A stretch of DNA of 64,000 bases from IMG/VR virus record IMGVR_UViG_3300028393_000019, positions 62,001-126,000 of that record. One strand, written 5' to 3'. Within the stretch, counting starts at the first letter, position 1. The number at the start of each line of letters is the position of its first letter. This document shows positions 18,123-27,561 of the stretch, piece after piece. The notes under the pieces are model-generated. The model saw nothing but the letters and a program-made list of their open reading frames with translations. It was not told the DNA's origin and ran no database searches. The translations under genes were made by a program, and so were the position numbers. The DNA comes from a virus.

Positions 18123-18566
18123 ATGGAACTGTACCACTTACGCTCTATAGACGATCCGCTGACAAAGGTCATTGACGACGATCCTGTTCGTCCCCATATT
18201 CCCTTGGCTCAACGTATCAATGACACTGCTGAAATTCTAATACTCAAAGCAGGAGAAGAAATATTGGCTGCCACTTGTTTACAATGGCTTAAAAATATTC
18301 CGTCTACCGAAGAAGAGCTGATAAATGAGGATAAAAGCAAAGATACTGCGGTGTTTTACACTATCTGGAGCTACAGTCCAGGCGCAGGCGCAGAACTACT
18401 CAAGCAGGCCGCGGCTTGGATATTGGGTGAATTCAAAGACGTTAAAAATATCGTAACTCTAAGTCCTCAGACAGAAATGGCTCGTCGCTTCCACTTGAAA
18501 AACGGTGCAGTGGTACACAAAACCAACGAAACAACCGTTAATTACCAATACTATCGCAAAGACTAA
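18123..18566 (+). CDS. GNAT-like acetyltransferase fold protein, weak call
   Basis: The 147-aa protein has a TAVFYTIWSYSPGAGAELL segment and then LSPQTEMARRFHLKNGA, which looks like the acetyl-CoA pocket and last helix of a GNAT fold. The catalytic machinery is not clear. A TATAAT at 18097-18102 lies in front, without a clear -35. Function unknown. Confidence 0.6.
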   Translation: MELYHLRSIDDPLTKVIDDDPVRPHIPLAQRINDTAEILILKAGEEILAATCLQWLKNIPSTEEELINEDKSKDTAVFYTIWSYSPGAGAELLKQAAAWILGEFKDVKNIVTLSPQTEMARRFHLKNGAVVHKTNETTVNYQYYRKD

Positions 18567-18572
18567 AACGGT

Positions 18573-18578
18573 TAAATA
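18573..18578 (+). promoter_or_regulatory. Late promoter TAAATA, 24 nt before ATG 18603
   Basis: GTTAAATACT. The distance leaves a leader containing AAAGGA as RBS. Confidence 0.6.
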
Positions 18579-18602
18579 CTAGTTATAAAGGACTGGTATT
18601 CC

Positions 18603-19619
18603 ATGAGCAAAACCGTACACAGTGTAAAACTACAAGCATACGCCAGCGTTGATTTAGACCGAATAAGTTATAGCGGTGGTGATATTGTCTACGACAAAAC
18701 TAATGGCACACTACGGGTCATGGACGGCGAAACGCCCGGTGGCGGCAAGTTAGCTACACAATTATGGGTGCAAAACTCTGCAGGCACAATCACTGCTAAT
18801 CTAAAAGGCGACATATATACAGCCGGTGGTTTGCGTGTATTGGACAACGGTACAACCCTAGCCAATCCTGCGTTTTTCGGTGATGTTTATGCTAGTAACG
18901 GCACTAGTAAGATATTAGATAATGGTACTGACGGCACTAACGCATTATTTACAGGATCACTAACTGGTAATGTTACAGGAAATTTAACTGGCAATGTTAC
19001 AGGAAATTTAACAGGTAATGTTACTGGTAATGTTACTGGAAATTTAACAGGTAATGTCACTGGTAATGCAGACACTGCCACTAAACTAGCGGCTACTAAA
19101 AACATTAATAATGTAGCGTTTGACGGATCGGCTAACATAACACTTAGCACACTAGTCAATGGTACTAAAACAATAACTTTAAATTCATCTGGTAACTTAG
19201 TAATACCAGGTGCAAGTGGCGGCGGTCTGATATCGTCAACTGGTTATAATTATCTTAGTACTGTAGGTTCACTTATTATCGATGGCGATCAAGTTGCCTT
19301 AGACTATCGTGGTAACAACAATCTATTTGTTGATGAATTTGGTATTGAATTCTATACTAACTCCACTGGAACTAGCGGCTTCAACGCCAGTATATCAGCT
19401 GATAACCATTGGGCATTTGCGCCGGACGGTACAACTTATCTTCCTGGTAATATTACCATGCCTAGCGGCACTGTTAATGCCAGTGCAGTAACAACGACCA
19501 ATGATGTGACAGTTGGCGGCAACGCTGTGATAAGTACTGCGCCAACATTGACAACACACGCAACGAATAAAAAATATGTAGACAAAAAAGCAACAGCCAT
19601 GTCCATTGCTTTGAGTTAA
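18603..19619 (+). CDS. Tail-fibre-type protein with GN(L/V)T repeats (338 aa)
   Basis: The N-terminal 110 residues have two similar GGLRVLDNGTTLANPAFFGDVY-type segments, split here as GGLRVLDNG and ANPAFFGDVY. A run of nine four-residue units follows (GNVT or GNLT, residues about 120-155), then Gly/Ser/Thr-rich beta sequence, and a C-terminal VDKKATAMSIALS tail of the trimerising-fibre type. A receptor-binding or fibre role is inferred. Confidence 0.8.
   Translation: MSKTVHSVKLQAYASVDLDRISYSGGDIVYDKTNGTLRVMDGETPGGGKLATQLWVQNSAGTITANLKGDIYTAGGLRVLDNGTTLANPAFFGDVYASNGTSKILDNGTDGTNALFTGSLTGNVTGNLTGNVTGNLTGNVTGNVTGNLTGNVTGNADTATKLAATKNINNVAFDGSANITLSTLVNGTKTITLNSSGNLVIPGASGGGLISSTGYNYLSTVGSLIIDGDQVALDYRGNNNLFVDEFGIEFYTNSTGTSGFNASISADNHWAFAPDGTTYLPGNITMPSGTVNASAVTTTNDVTVGGNAVISTAPTLTTHATNKKYVDKKATAMSIALS
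18961..19069 (+). repeat. 12-bp coding tandem repeat in the fibre gene
   Basis: About nine units alternate GGTAATGTTACT-like and GGAAATTTAACA-like 12-mers, encoding GNVT and GNLT. The near identity of units at DNA level suggests copy number may change by slippage. Confidence 0.85.
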
Positions 19620-19637
19620 CCAAGGAAAAGAAGATAA

Positions 19638-22600
19638 ATGTCAAAGAAACAAATAACTAATTATAAGTTTTTTCCAGGAGCGATTCCTCCTGCTTATAAT
19701 CAATATCCAAAAACAGTAGCACTACTAACAGCCAATAGAGCTTTCCTTGTTGCAGAAACCGATGCGTATATTCGTGCCCAAATACTTGCTAATGCATCAA
19801 ACGTTTCAAGTCCCTATTATAACTATGCTTACGATGCAACTAGATCTACTAAATGTAAAAGAGATATCGGTTATAATTTAGATTCGATGGTGTATGATTT
19901 AACTCAAGGCGGTAATAGTTTATCCTATCAGATGGGTGCAAACTATTATGTCAACGGTGTTATACAGATTCTCACACCAGCCGTAGAAGTTGATGTTAAA
20001 ACTTGGTTACGTGGCAGAATTACCAATTATATCTTAACTAATACAACTTATACTAGATTAAACTCAACAGTTACACAAACTACTATTACTGGTAATGCAG
20101 GTGAGTCGACTGGCATTGCACAAACTTCTGTTTTGTTCAATTACATTATCAATGCTATCAATATTGGTCTAAGTTCGCTTCCAACCGTTATAGCACCTGA
20201 TAGTCAAAATGCCGGATTACTACCACAGACAGTTGCACTTCTAGAAGCAAACAAAAGATTTATTCAAGAAGAAGTTATTGCTTTTATTGCCTATAATGTA
20301 GCAAACAATATTGCACCATTTGCATACTACACCTACAATAAAGAAAAATGTTATAGAGACGTTAGTTATGTTTTGGAAGGATACATTAGTGATTTAAAGC
20401 ACGGTGGCAATAGACAAACATATTTTAATGCTAGTAAATATTTTGATAATGGTTATCCACAAGTAGACGGCGATAGGACTCCGGAAGTTGCCGCACATAC
20501 ATTTATTCGAGATTTAGTTTCAAACTATATTTTGACTAATGTTACGGCTACTGCTCGTAACACTAGCGTAAGTCAAGTTATCGAACAAGCGTACACTCCG
20601 GAATTAGGAGGTTCTGCACAATTTGTTGCTCTTACTAATATTGTTATCACTGTTATTACAAACGGTCTATCTAGTCTACCAACTAAAATTTCAAATCGTG
20701 GCTATGTTAAATTTCCTGGATTTTACAAACTTAAAGATTTCTTATTGATTACCAACACTAGTAGAAATACAATTCTTTATAATTTTAGTGATTCAGATAA
20801 TGCGGCAGAAGTAACATATAGTAGCGGATACGACAGTGATTTTGGCGGCGCCAGTTACGGATTTGAACAAGTTACTACTATAACTTTTAATGTCAGTACT
20901 ACTGGTATGATGGTCACTGACAATATACAAATATTTGTTGAAGGTAAAGAACAAGCAGTACGTATGAATAGTATCGGTACAGATGCTATGGAACGTATGA
21001 AGGTTGGTATTCCACAAAGTATGTTGGACGCTGACTTTGAGTACGGACTACAGCCAACCAAGTGGCAAACAATTAGTATGATGCGTAACTATCCAAGTGT
21101 ATATGAAATACCAGGTAGTGATAAAGCAGTTGTTAGTGTGTACACTGATGCATCAGCTGGTACTAGTTTTACAGGTGCCAGCCAACTGACTGTAACCACC
21201 GTAGCGGCTCATAGTTTTAGTGTTGGTGACGTGTTTACAATTAAAGCGTTAGCTAGTAGTGTCTCGGGTTTTAGTCGTGCAGAAGGTACATTCATTGTTG
21301 CTAGTATAGTATCATCTAATGTATTCACGTACTATGCAAAAAGTAAAGTTGGTTCTGTTAATCCGACACTATTAAGTTCTTCGTATACACAACTACGTGC
21401 GGCCGGATTTTATACAGGAGCAAGTGTTGGTAATCCAGCGTTTAACGTTTATTCTAATGGTCAAAGCGGTACTGTCACAACATATTTAAATTCTGCTAGT
21501 GGTAGTACATTTATTGGATTTAGCGGTACAGCACCAATAGCAGGTGCTCCTATCACCGGTACAGGTATTACTGCCGGTACACAGATCACATCAGTGTTTG
21601 GGGCAGGTGGTGCAGTAGCTAGTACAAAATTAACAACTAGTGCCGCAATTAATGATACACAATTAATCGTGGCTAGCACAACAGGAATTATTCCAGGTTT
21701 AGTGTTTGATCGAGGCGATGGCACTGTAGTTCAAGTTACTACTATCAACGGCAATACTGTTGGACTAAGCGGTCCATTAACTAGTACCATATTAGGAACT
21801 AATCAAACATATAGTGGACTATCACAAAGTGCTACAAGTGGAACAGGATCGGGCGCATTATTCAATGTTTCGAGATTGAATACTGTATATGCCGCGGCAG
21901 CGGGAGCAAGTGCTGGCGGCGGTTATATTGCTAATGATACTATTACTATTTTAGGAACAAGTGTGGGAGGTTCAACCACAGCAAATGATGTGACCATAAC
22001 AGTAACTGGTGCTAGTCCAATTAATGCTGTGGATACTTTTGACAATGCCACACTTGTTCCCGGCAGCCTGTATCTGGGCACTGAAGTAAACATAGTCACA
22101 ACTGGCGGTACTGGTACAGGACTCACTGTGGATATTACCGGCATTGGGGTTGGAGGAACAGTAACAGGCGTAGCTATCAATAATGCTGGTCAGGGATATA
22201 CAGTCGGCAACACCATTACCATCAGCGGTGGCGGCAATGCTGATGCAACTATCCAAGTATTAACTGTGCAAGCTGGCGGATTAGTTACAGCATTCTCAGT
22301 TTCAGGAACTCCAGTAACTCCCCCAACAAAGAATTTTATCAGCGCAATTGGACTGACTGACGTTACTACACAAGCTATTGCCAGTGCAAGCACGTTAAAC
22401 TATACTAGTATTGCAACTATTGAAATACAATTTAGTAGTCCTCATGGATTTGTTCCAGGTGATAGTATCACAACTACTATTAGTAGTACGGGTTCAAATG
22501 CTCAATTATCAGCGGGCGCATTTTATGTTGAGCAAGTGCCAAGTACAACTACACTACGATATACAGCAAGAGCTCCAGGAACTATTGCCAATACACTAGT

Positions 22601-25600
22601 TGGTACAGTTTATAGTCGACCAGATAGTTACTACGTGCATAGACCGCTTGATGGCGGAGTACAATTAGGAACTGGTGGTCCAGCACATGGTGCTACCGCA
22701 ATCCGTATGAGTAAAAAATATATTCGTTATCAATCGGGTAAGGGTGTTATGTATAATACAGGTGCGTTGTTCGCTCCTAGCTACGATATTCAAAGTATGA
22801 CATCTACCGGAACTACTGTAGGATCGGTCATTACAATAACCACTGACGACGTAGACCACGGGTGCCAAGTTGGTGCTATAATTCAAATCACTGGCGCAAC
22901 AACTACAGGATATAATGGAATTTATACAGTATCGACTATTATTAATGAGCGAGTTTTTAAAGTAACTGCATCACAAGTACTAGGGGCTACAACTGCAATT
23001 ATTGGCAGTCCGTGTGTAATGAGTGTGCGCAACTGGCACGGAGCAACTGTGCGTTCAGGAACATTTGATGACCAAAACGGTATGTTCTATCAATATGATG
23101 GAATACAGATGGCCGTGGTTAAACGTTCAAGTACATTCCAAATTGCAGGTACAGTTAGTATTCCGGCAAACAGCAATAGTTTAACTGGAACAAATACAAG
23201 ATTTACACAACAGCTAATTGCTGGAGATCGTATCGTTATCCGAGGTATGAGCCATGTGATAACTAATGTGATTAGTGATACTAGTGCATCGGTAAGTCCA
23301 GATTATCGTGGCGTGACAGATGTTGTAGGTACTAAAGTTTGTAAAACTATTGATTTAATAGTACCGCAGAGCCAGTGGAACTTAGATACATTAGACGGAT
23401 CCGGACCAAGTGGCTACAGTTTAGATGTAACTAAGATGCAGATGATTGGTATGCAGTGGACATGGTATGGTGCTGGATTTATTGACTTTATGTTAAGAGG
23501 TCCTACAGGCGATTATGTGTTTGCACATCGTTTCCGTAATAGTAACGTAAACACAGAAGCATATATGCGTACTGGTAACCAACCTGTGCGCTATGAAGTT
23601 ATTAACGAAGGTGCCAAGACATCGTTGTCATCTACTATTAATAGCAGTACAACTACTATACCACTGACAAATGCATTCTATTTTCCAAATAGTGGAACTG
23701 TATTGATTGAAAATGAGCTAATACGTTTTAACAATAATGACGGTACAAATTTATTAAATTGTACTCGCGGCGCAACATTAACACAGTTTGTAGCAGGATC
23801 TAGTAGAACATGGAGTGCAGGTTCAGCGACCACTCATAATACCGGAGTTGGTGTTATTTTAGTTAGTAATACAATTACTCCGATTATCAGTCACTGGGGC
23901 AGTGCATTTATGATTGATGGTCAGTTTGACAGTGACCGTGGGTATATTTTTAACTACGCGGCAACCGGAGTGGTGGCCAGTGTGGACCCTGCGACCTCTT
24001 TCTTGATTCGTCTAGCACCTAGTGTAAGTAACGCTATTGTTGGCGACTTAGGGGAACGAGAATTATTAAACCGTGCGCAATTACTATTGGCCGGTATTTC
24101 AATTACCAGCGACACTGTCAGCGGTGGTGGTGCAATTATTGTTCAGGGTATCTTAAATCCTTCAAATTATCCAACTGACCCAACTAAGATTACATGGACT
24201 GGCCTAGCATCAAGCGCGGCTGGTGGACAACCTAGTTTTGCACAAGTTGCATCAGGCGGTTCTGTAACTTGGAGTGGTAATACTAGCACAAGCAATGCAA
24301 CTGTACAGGGAGCATTTACGACTCCGATTACAGCAAGAAGTTTTGCTCCATTGACCAATACATTGACCGCAAGAAGTTTCAGTGCAACGACACAAACAGC
24401 GGCGTCACAGAGTTTTGGTTATGCATCACAGGGTATTAGCGCACAAGGATTTGCTAGTGGTAGTCCATATACCGCAGTAGTACAGTCGTTGACAGCTATT
24501 GGATTTGCCGCAGGACAACCATATGGTAATAATGCTTATATCAATGCTACAAATACAGGTCGTAGTGATATTTTAATTACTAACACTCAGTATGATGCAT
24601 TGACTGCAATTCAACCGGGAGACAGTGTAACTGGGGGCAATTTTAATGCCGCAACTACCATTGTCAGTATTACTAGAGCCTACAGTGGCGGTGCTTACAC
24701 ACGTATTGTTTTAAGTATCAATCCAACAGTAACTAGTCTAGCAGGTGCTGGAAATAACGTAATAGCTAGTACAAGTACTAACACTAGATATGTTAATGCT
24801 ACTAATACAGTGCGTACAGACATTTTAATTACCAATGCGGCGTTTAGTGCGTTAAGTCCAACACCCCAAGCTGGAGATAGTGTAACCGGTGCTAACGTAT
24901 CTGGTGGAACTACGATTTCGAGTATTACACAAAGTTTTAATGGTGGAACATATACTCGTATAGTATTAAATCAAGCTCCGTCTGCTACTAGTACAGCAGG
25001 TGCCGGAAATAACGTTAGTCTATCAGTTTCAACTGCATACAATCTTACTTACAATAGTGCTATTAGTGCAAGTCGCAACGATTTCTTGATTACAGACACT
25101 GCATATGATGCTTTGCTAGCATCAACACCGATCGCAGTCGGTGATACTGTTAGTGCATCAACTTATTTGACCGGCGCACAAACGGTTAACGGCTTTACAC
25201 GAACATATATTAATATTGGCGGAACAAATTATACTAGAATTACCATGAGTGCTGTGGGAACCAGTACCAGTCCTGCCGCGGCAACCAACGGTGCTCAGAA
25301 TATTACTATAACATTTACCAGCAGTGTCGCCGCTACATACAATACAGCATTAAGTACAAGTCGTAGTGATTTCCTAGTAACACAGGCAGAGTATGCTGGC
25401 GGTACAGCGGCAGTTACTGACGTATTAGCAGTAGCAACTTATATTACAGGTAGCCAGACCGTTTCAAATATTACAGCTAACTACACTGTTATTGCTGGCG
25501 TAAGTTATGCTCGTGTTATTATGAGTGGTAATGCAAATGCTAATAGCTCAGCAGGTACAGGAAATAATATTGCAATTACTGCTACTAGTGCAAGTAGTAC

Positions 25601-26555
25601 AACCTACGCTCGTGCCTTAAACACCACTCGAGCCGACTTTTTGGTAACTGATGCAGATTGGACATTTAGCGGAATTCAAGTAGGAGATTCCTTAAGTGCA
25701 TCTACCTACATTAACGGTGGCCAGACTATTGCTAGTGTAACTACAGGATATATCACTATTGGTGGTACAAGTCATACAAGGGTTGTTATGAGCTCTAATG
25801 CCAATGCTAACAGTACTAGTGGTGCTGGTAATAACATTGCTGTAACTGTAACAGCCGCAGGTAGTGCAAGTTCGTATGCTAGCAAGAACTTCTTGTTCTT
25901 CACTAGTAGCTCATGGTTAGCTAGCGGTGCTACTATTGGTACAAAACTCAATTCAAGTTATACAGCGTTTCCAGCGGGTTCAAGTGTAACACAGGTAGCC
26001 ACACGTATATTCAACGGTACTGCCAGTGTGGTAACGGCAGCTTCTAGCTCAGGCGGTGGAACTACACAAACTTATACACTAACGGGTACTATTGTTTATC
26101 CAGTAGGTTCAAGTGTTACTGTAACAGGAATTACGGGTGGAACTTATAATGGAACTTTTGTAGTATCGTCAAGTGTAGCTGGAACGCTGATTGTAACAGG
26201 TACTGGATCAGGTACTGCTACTGACTTTACTGGTGCTAGTGTAACTGGTGCTACCACGTATCGTATAACATTTACACAGGCCGCTAATGCTACAATTAAT
26301 GCAGGTGACACTCCGCAATTTAAATTTGGAGCGCAATACGCACTGCCGGGAGAACAGGTATTTTCATTCGTATCGAACCCTGGAAATACCGATACCTTAG
26401 ATTTACAACCCCTAAAAGAGCTTACTGCTACTGCTATCGGCGGACGTGGTACATTCCCCAACGGTCCAGACGTTTTAGCTATTAATGTATACAAAGTTGC
26501 TGGATCAAATACTAACTCTAACGTTATTATACGTTGGGGTGAAGCGCAGGCTTAA
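19638..26555 (+). CDS. Giant virion adhesin or tail protein (2305 aa)
   Basis: Domains in order: two diverged copies of an N-terminal module (KTVALLTANRAFL...KCKRDIGYNLDS and QTVALLEANKRFI...KCYRDVSYVLEG), then a core shared with the 1439-aa gene (SMLDADFEYGLQPTKW, RPDSYYVHRPLDGGV, MSKKYIRYQSGK, HWGSAFMIDG). Five ~84-96-residue repeats begin near residue 1634, and the C-terminal domain ends GGRGTFPNGPDV...RWGEAQA. The composition is Ser/Thr/Gly/Ala-rich with no signal peptide. It is probably a large baseplate or fibre component. Confidence 0.85.
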   Translation: MSKKQITNYKFFPGAIPPAYNQYPKTVALLTANRAFLVAETDAYIRAQILANASNVSSPYYNYAYDATRSTKCKRDIGYNLDSMVYDLTQGGNSLSYQMGANYYVNGVIQILTPAVEVDVKTWLRGRITNYILTNTTYTRLNSTVTQTTITGNAGESTGIAQTSVLFNYIINAINIGLSSLPTVIAPDSQNAGLLPQTVALLEANKRFIQEEVIAFIAYNVANNIAPFAYYTYNKEKCYRDVSYVLEGYISDLKHGGNRQTYFNASKYFDNGYPQVDGDRTPEVAAHTFIRDLVSNYILTNVTATARNTSVSQVIEQAYTPELGGSAQFVALTNIVITVITNGLSSLPTKISNRGYVKFPGFYKLKDFLLITNTSRNTILYNFSDSDNAAEVTYSSGYDSDFGGASYGFEQVTTITFNVSTTGMMVTDNIQIFVEGKEQAVRMNSIGTDAMERMKVGIPQSMLDADFEYGLQPTKWQTISMMRNYPSVYEIPGSDKAVVSVYTDASAGTSFTGASQLTVTTVAAHSFSVGDVFTIKALASSVSGFSRAEGTFIVASIVSSNVFTYYAKSKVGSVNPTLLSSSYTQLRAAGFYTGASVGNPAFNVYSNGQSGTVTTYLNSASGSTFIGFSGTAPIAGAPITGTGITAGTQITSVFGAGGAVASTKLTTSAAINDTQLIVASTTGIIPGLVFDRGDGTVVQVTTINGNTVGLSGPLTSTILGTNQTYSGLSQSATSGTGSGALFNVSRLNTVYAAAAGASAGGGYIANDTITILGTSVGGSTTANDVTITVTGASPINAVDTFDNATLVPGSLYLGTEVNIVTTGGTGTGLTVDITGIGVGGTVTGVAINNAGQGYTVGNTITISGGGNADATIQVLTVQAGGLVTAFSVSGTPVTPPTKNFISAIGLTDVTTQAIASASTLNYTSIATIEIQFSSPHGFVPGDSITTTISSTGSNAQLSAGAFYVEQVPSTTTLRYTARAPGTIANTLVGTVYSRPDSYYVHRPLDGGVQLGTGGPAHGATAIRMSKKYIRYQSGKGVMYNTGALFAPSYDIQSMTSTGTTVGSVITITTDDVDHGCQVGAIIQITGATTTGYNGIYTVSTIINERVFKVTASQVLGATTAIIGSPCVMSVRNWHGATVRSGTFDDQNGMFYQYDGIQMAVVKRSSTFQIAGTVSIPANSNSLTGTNTRFTQQLIAGDRIVIRGMSHVITNVISDTSASVSPDYRGVTDVVGTKVCKTIDLIVPQSQWNLDTLDGSGPSGYSLDVTKMQMIGMQWTWYGAGFIDFMLRGPTGDYVFAHRFRNSNVNTEAYMRTGNQPVRYEVINEGAKTSLSSTINSSTTTIPLTNAFYFPNSGTVLIENELIRFNNNDGTNLLNCTRGATLTQFVAGSSRTWSAGSATTHNTGVGVILVSNTITPIISHWGSAFMIDGQFDSDRGYIFNYAATGVVASVDPATSFLIRLAPSVSNAIVGDLGERELLNRAQLLLAGISITSDTVSGGGAIIVQGILNPSNYPTDPTKITWTGLASSAAGGQPSFAQVASGGSVTWSGNTSTSNATVQGAFTTPITARSFAPLTNTLTARSFSATTQTAASQSFGYASQGISAQGFASGSPYTAVVQSLTAIGFAAGQPYGNNAYINATNTGRSDILITNTQYDALTAIQPGDSVTGGNFNAATTIVSITRAYSGGAYTRIVLSINPTVTSLAGAGNNVIASTSTNTRYVNATNTVRTDILITNAAFSALSPTPQAGDSVTGANVSGGTTISSITQSFNGGTYTRIVLNQAPSATSTAGAGNNVSLSVSTAYNLTYNSAISASRNDFLITDTAYDALLASTPIAVGDTVSASTYLTGAQTVNGFTRTYINIGGTNYTRITMSAVGTSTSPAAATNGAQNITITFTSSVAATYNTALSTSRSDFLVTQAEYAGGTAAVTDVLAVATYITGSQTVSNITANYTVIAGVSYARVIMSGNANANSSAGTGNNIAITATSASSTTYARALNTTRADFLVTDADWTFSGIQVGDSLSASTYINGGQTIASVTTGYITIGGTSHTRVVMSSNANANSTSGAGNNIAVTVTAAGSASSYASKNFLFFTSSSWLASGATIGTKLNSSYTAFPAGSSVTQVATRIFNGTASVVTAASSSGGGTTQTYTLTGTIVYPVGSSVTVTGITGGTYNGTFVVSSSVAGTLIVTGTGSGTATDFTGASVTGATTYRITFTQAANATINAGDTPQFKFGAQYALPGEQVFSFVSNPGNTDTLDLQPLKELTATAIGGRGTFPNGPDVLAINVYKVAGSNTNSNVIIRWGEAQA
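24537..25874 (+). repeat. Five ~84-96-residue domain repeats in the 2305-aa protein
   Basis: Units start at 24537, 24789, 25050, 25338 and 25605; a sixth, divergent unit starts at 25875. Each begins Y-x-x-A-x-(N/S)-(T/A)-x-R-(S/T/N)-D-(I/F)-L-(I/V)-T and ends in a GxGNN-type turn. They look like tandem immunoglobulin-like or beta-sandwich modules. Confidence 0.8.
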
Positions 26556-26563
26556 AAATTGCA

Positions 26564-26569
26564 TAAATA
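26564..26569 (+). promoter_or_regulatory. Late promoter TAAATA, 19 nt before ATG 26589
   Basis: CATAAATATA is followed by an AAGGA RBS. Confidence 0.65.
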
Positions 26570-26588
26570 TAGGTATTAAGGATCGACA

Positions 26589-27527
26589 ATGGCGAATACG
26601 CAGATAAAACTAAGAAGAGACACATCCAGTAACTGGAAAACAGTTAATCCTGTACTGGGTGCAGGTGAGCCCGGTCTTGAAACCGATACTCTATTGTTCA
26701 AGTTTGGCGACGGAACCAGTAACTACAACAGTTTGCTTTATCCAACCCTATATGCTACCCCTACCGCAGCCAGTGCCTTAACTGGAACAACTTTGCCATT
26801 GTCCTTGGTCAACAGCAGTTTAACATCAGTGGGTACTTTGACGGGATTAACAGTCAATGGCAATGTTACTGTAAACAGTCCATATGTGATTACTGGTACT
26901 GTGACCTATGCTCAAACAGCTGGAACGGCCAGTAGTGCGGCAACTGCAACCAGTGCAACCAGTGCAGGCACAGCGACCACTATAACTGGCCCTGTAGGCG
27001 GCTCAAACAATGCAATTACCTATTTAAAATCCAACGGAGCAATAGGATTTGTAACAGACCCATCTACCGGTTCGGCAGGAGTATTCTTAACATGGAACGG
27101 ATCAGGATTCACTTGGGCATCTGCACCGTCAGCTTCAGCCAGTACACTGTCGGGCGATACCTTAGCATCAGGGATATTGAACAGTAGCCTAACCAAAGTT
27201 GGAACTATTGCCACTGGCGTATGGAACGGTACAGCTATTCCTGTAGCTTATGGCGGAACTGGATCAACATCCGCCGCGGCAGCTTTGATAGCACTGGGTG
27301 CCGCACCGGCTGCAGGATCTAGTAGCATAACCACAGTGGGTGCTTTGACGTCATTGACTATTAGTGGCACAGCTGATGCTACCACAGCAAATAATGTACA
27401 GTTTGGATCAATTATAACAGCAGGTGGCATTAATGTGGCAAAAAACGCCTATATTGGCGGGAACCTGTTTGTAGGCGGCGTAAACCTTAAAGCATTGGCC
27501 TTAGTCATGGCCGCAGCCTTGGGCTAA
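26589..27527 (+). CDS. Tail-fibre-like protein (312 aa)
   Basis: The N-terminus IKLRRDTSSNWKTVNPVLGAGEPG, seen as RRDTSSNW and LGAGEPGLETD, is the familiar phage fibre N-terminal domain (KFGDGTSNYNSL). The rest is Ala/Thr/Gly-rich fibre shaft sequence with segments such as TGPVGGSNNAITYLKSNG, ending KNAYIGGNLFVGG and a hydrophobic tail. Virion fibre or tail decoration. Confidence 0.82.
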   Translation: MANTQIKLRRDTSSNWKTVNPVLGAGEPGLETDTLLFKFGDGTSNYNSLLYPTLYATPTAASALTGTTLPLSLVNSSLTSVGTLTGLTVNGNVTVNSPYVITGTVTYAQTAGTASSAATATSATSAGTATTITGPVGGSNNAITYLKSNGAIGFVTDPSTGSAGVFLTWNGSGFTWASAPSASASTLSGDTLASGILNSSLTKVGTIATGVWNGTAIPVAYGGTGSTSAAAALIALGAAPAAGSSSITTVGALTSLTISGTADATTANNVQFGSIITAGGINVAKNAYIGGNLFVGGVNLKALALVMAAALG

Positions 27528-27530
27528 AGA

Positions 27531-27536
27531 TAAATA
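27531..27536 (+). promoter_or_regulatory. Late promoter TAAATA, 25 nt before ATG 27562
   Basis: GATAAATAAA is followed by a GGAGA-type RBS. Confidence 0.65.
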
Positions 27537-27561
27537 AAGATAAGTCAATACGGAGATTTAA

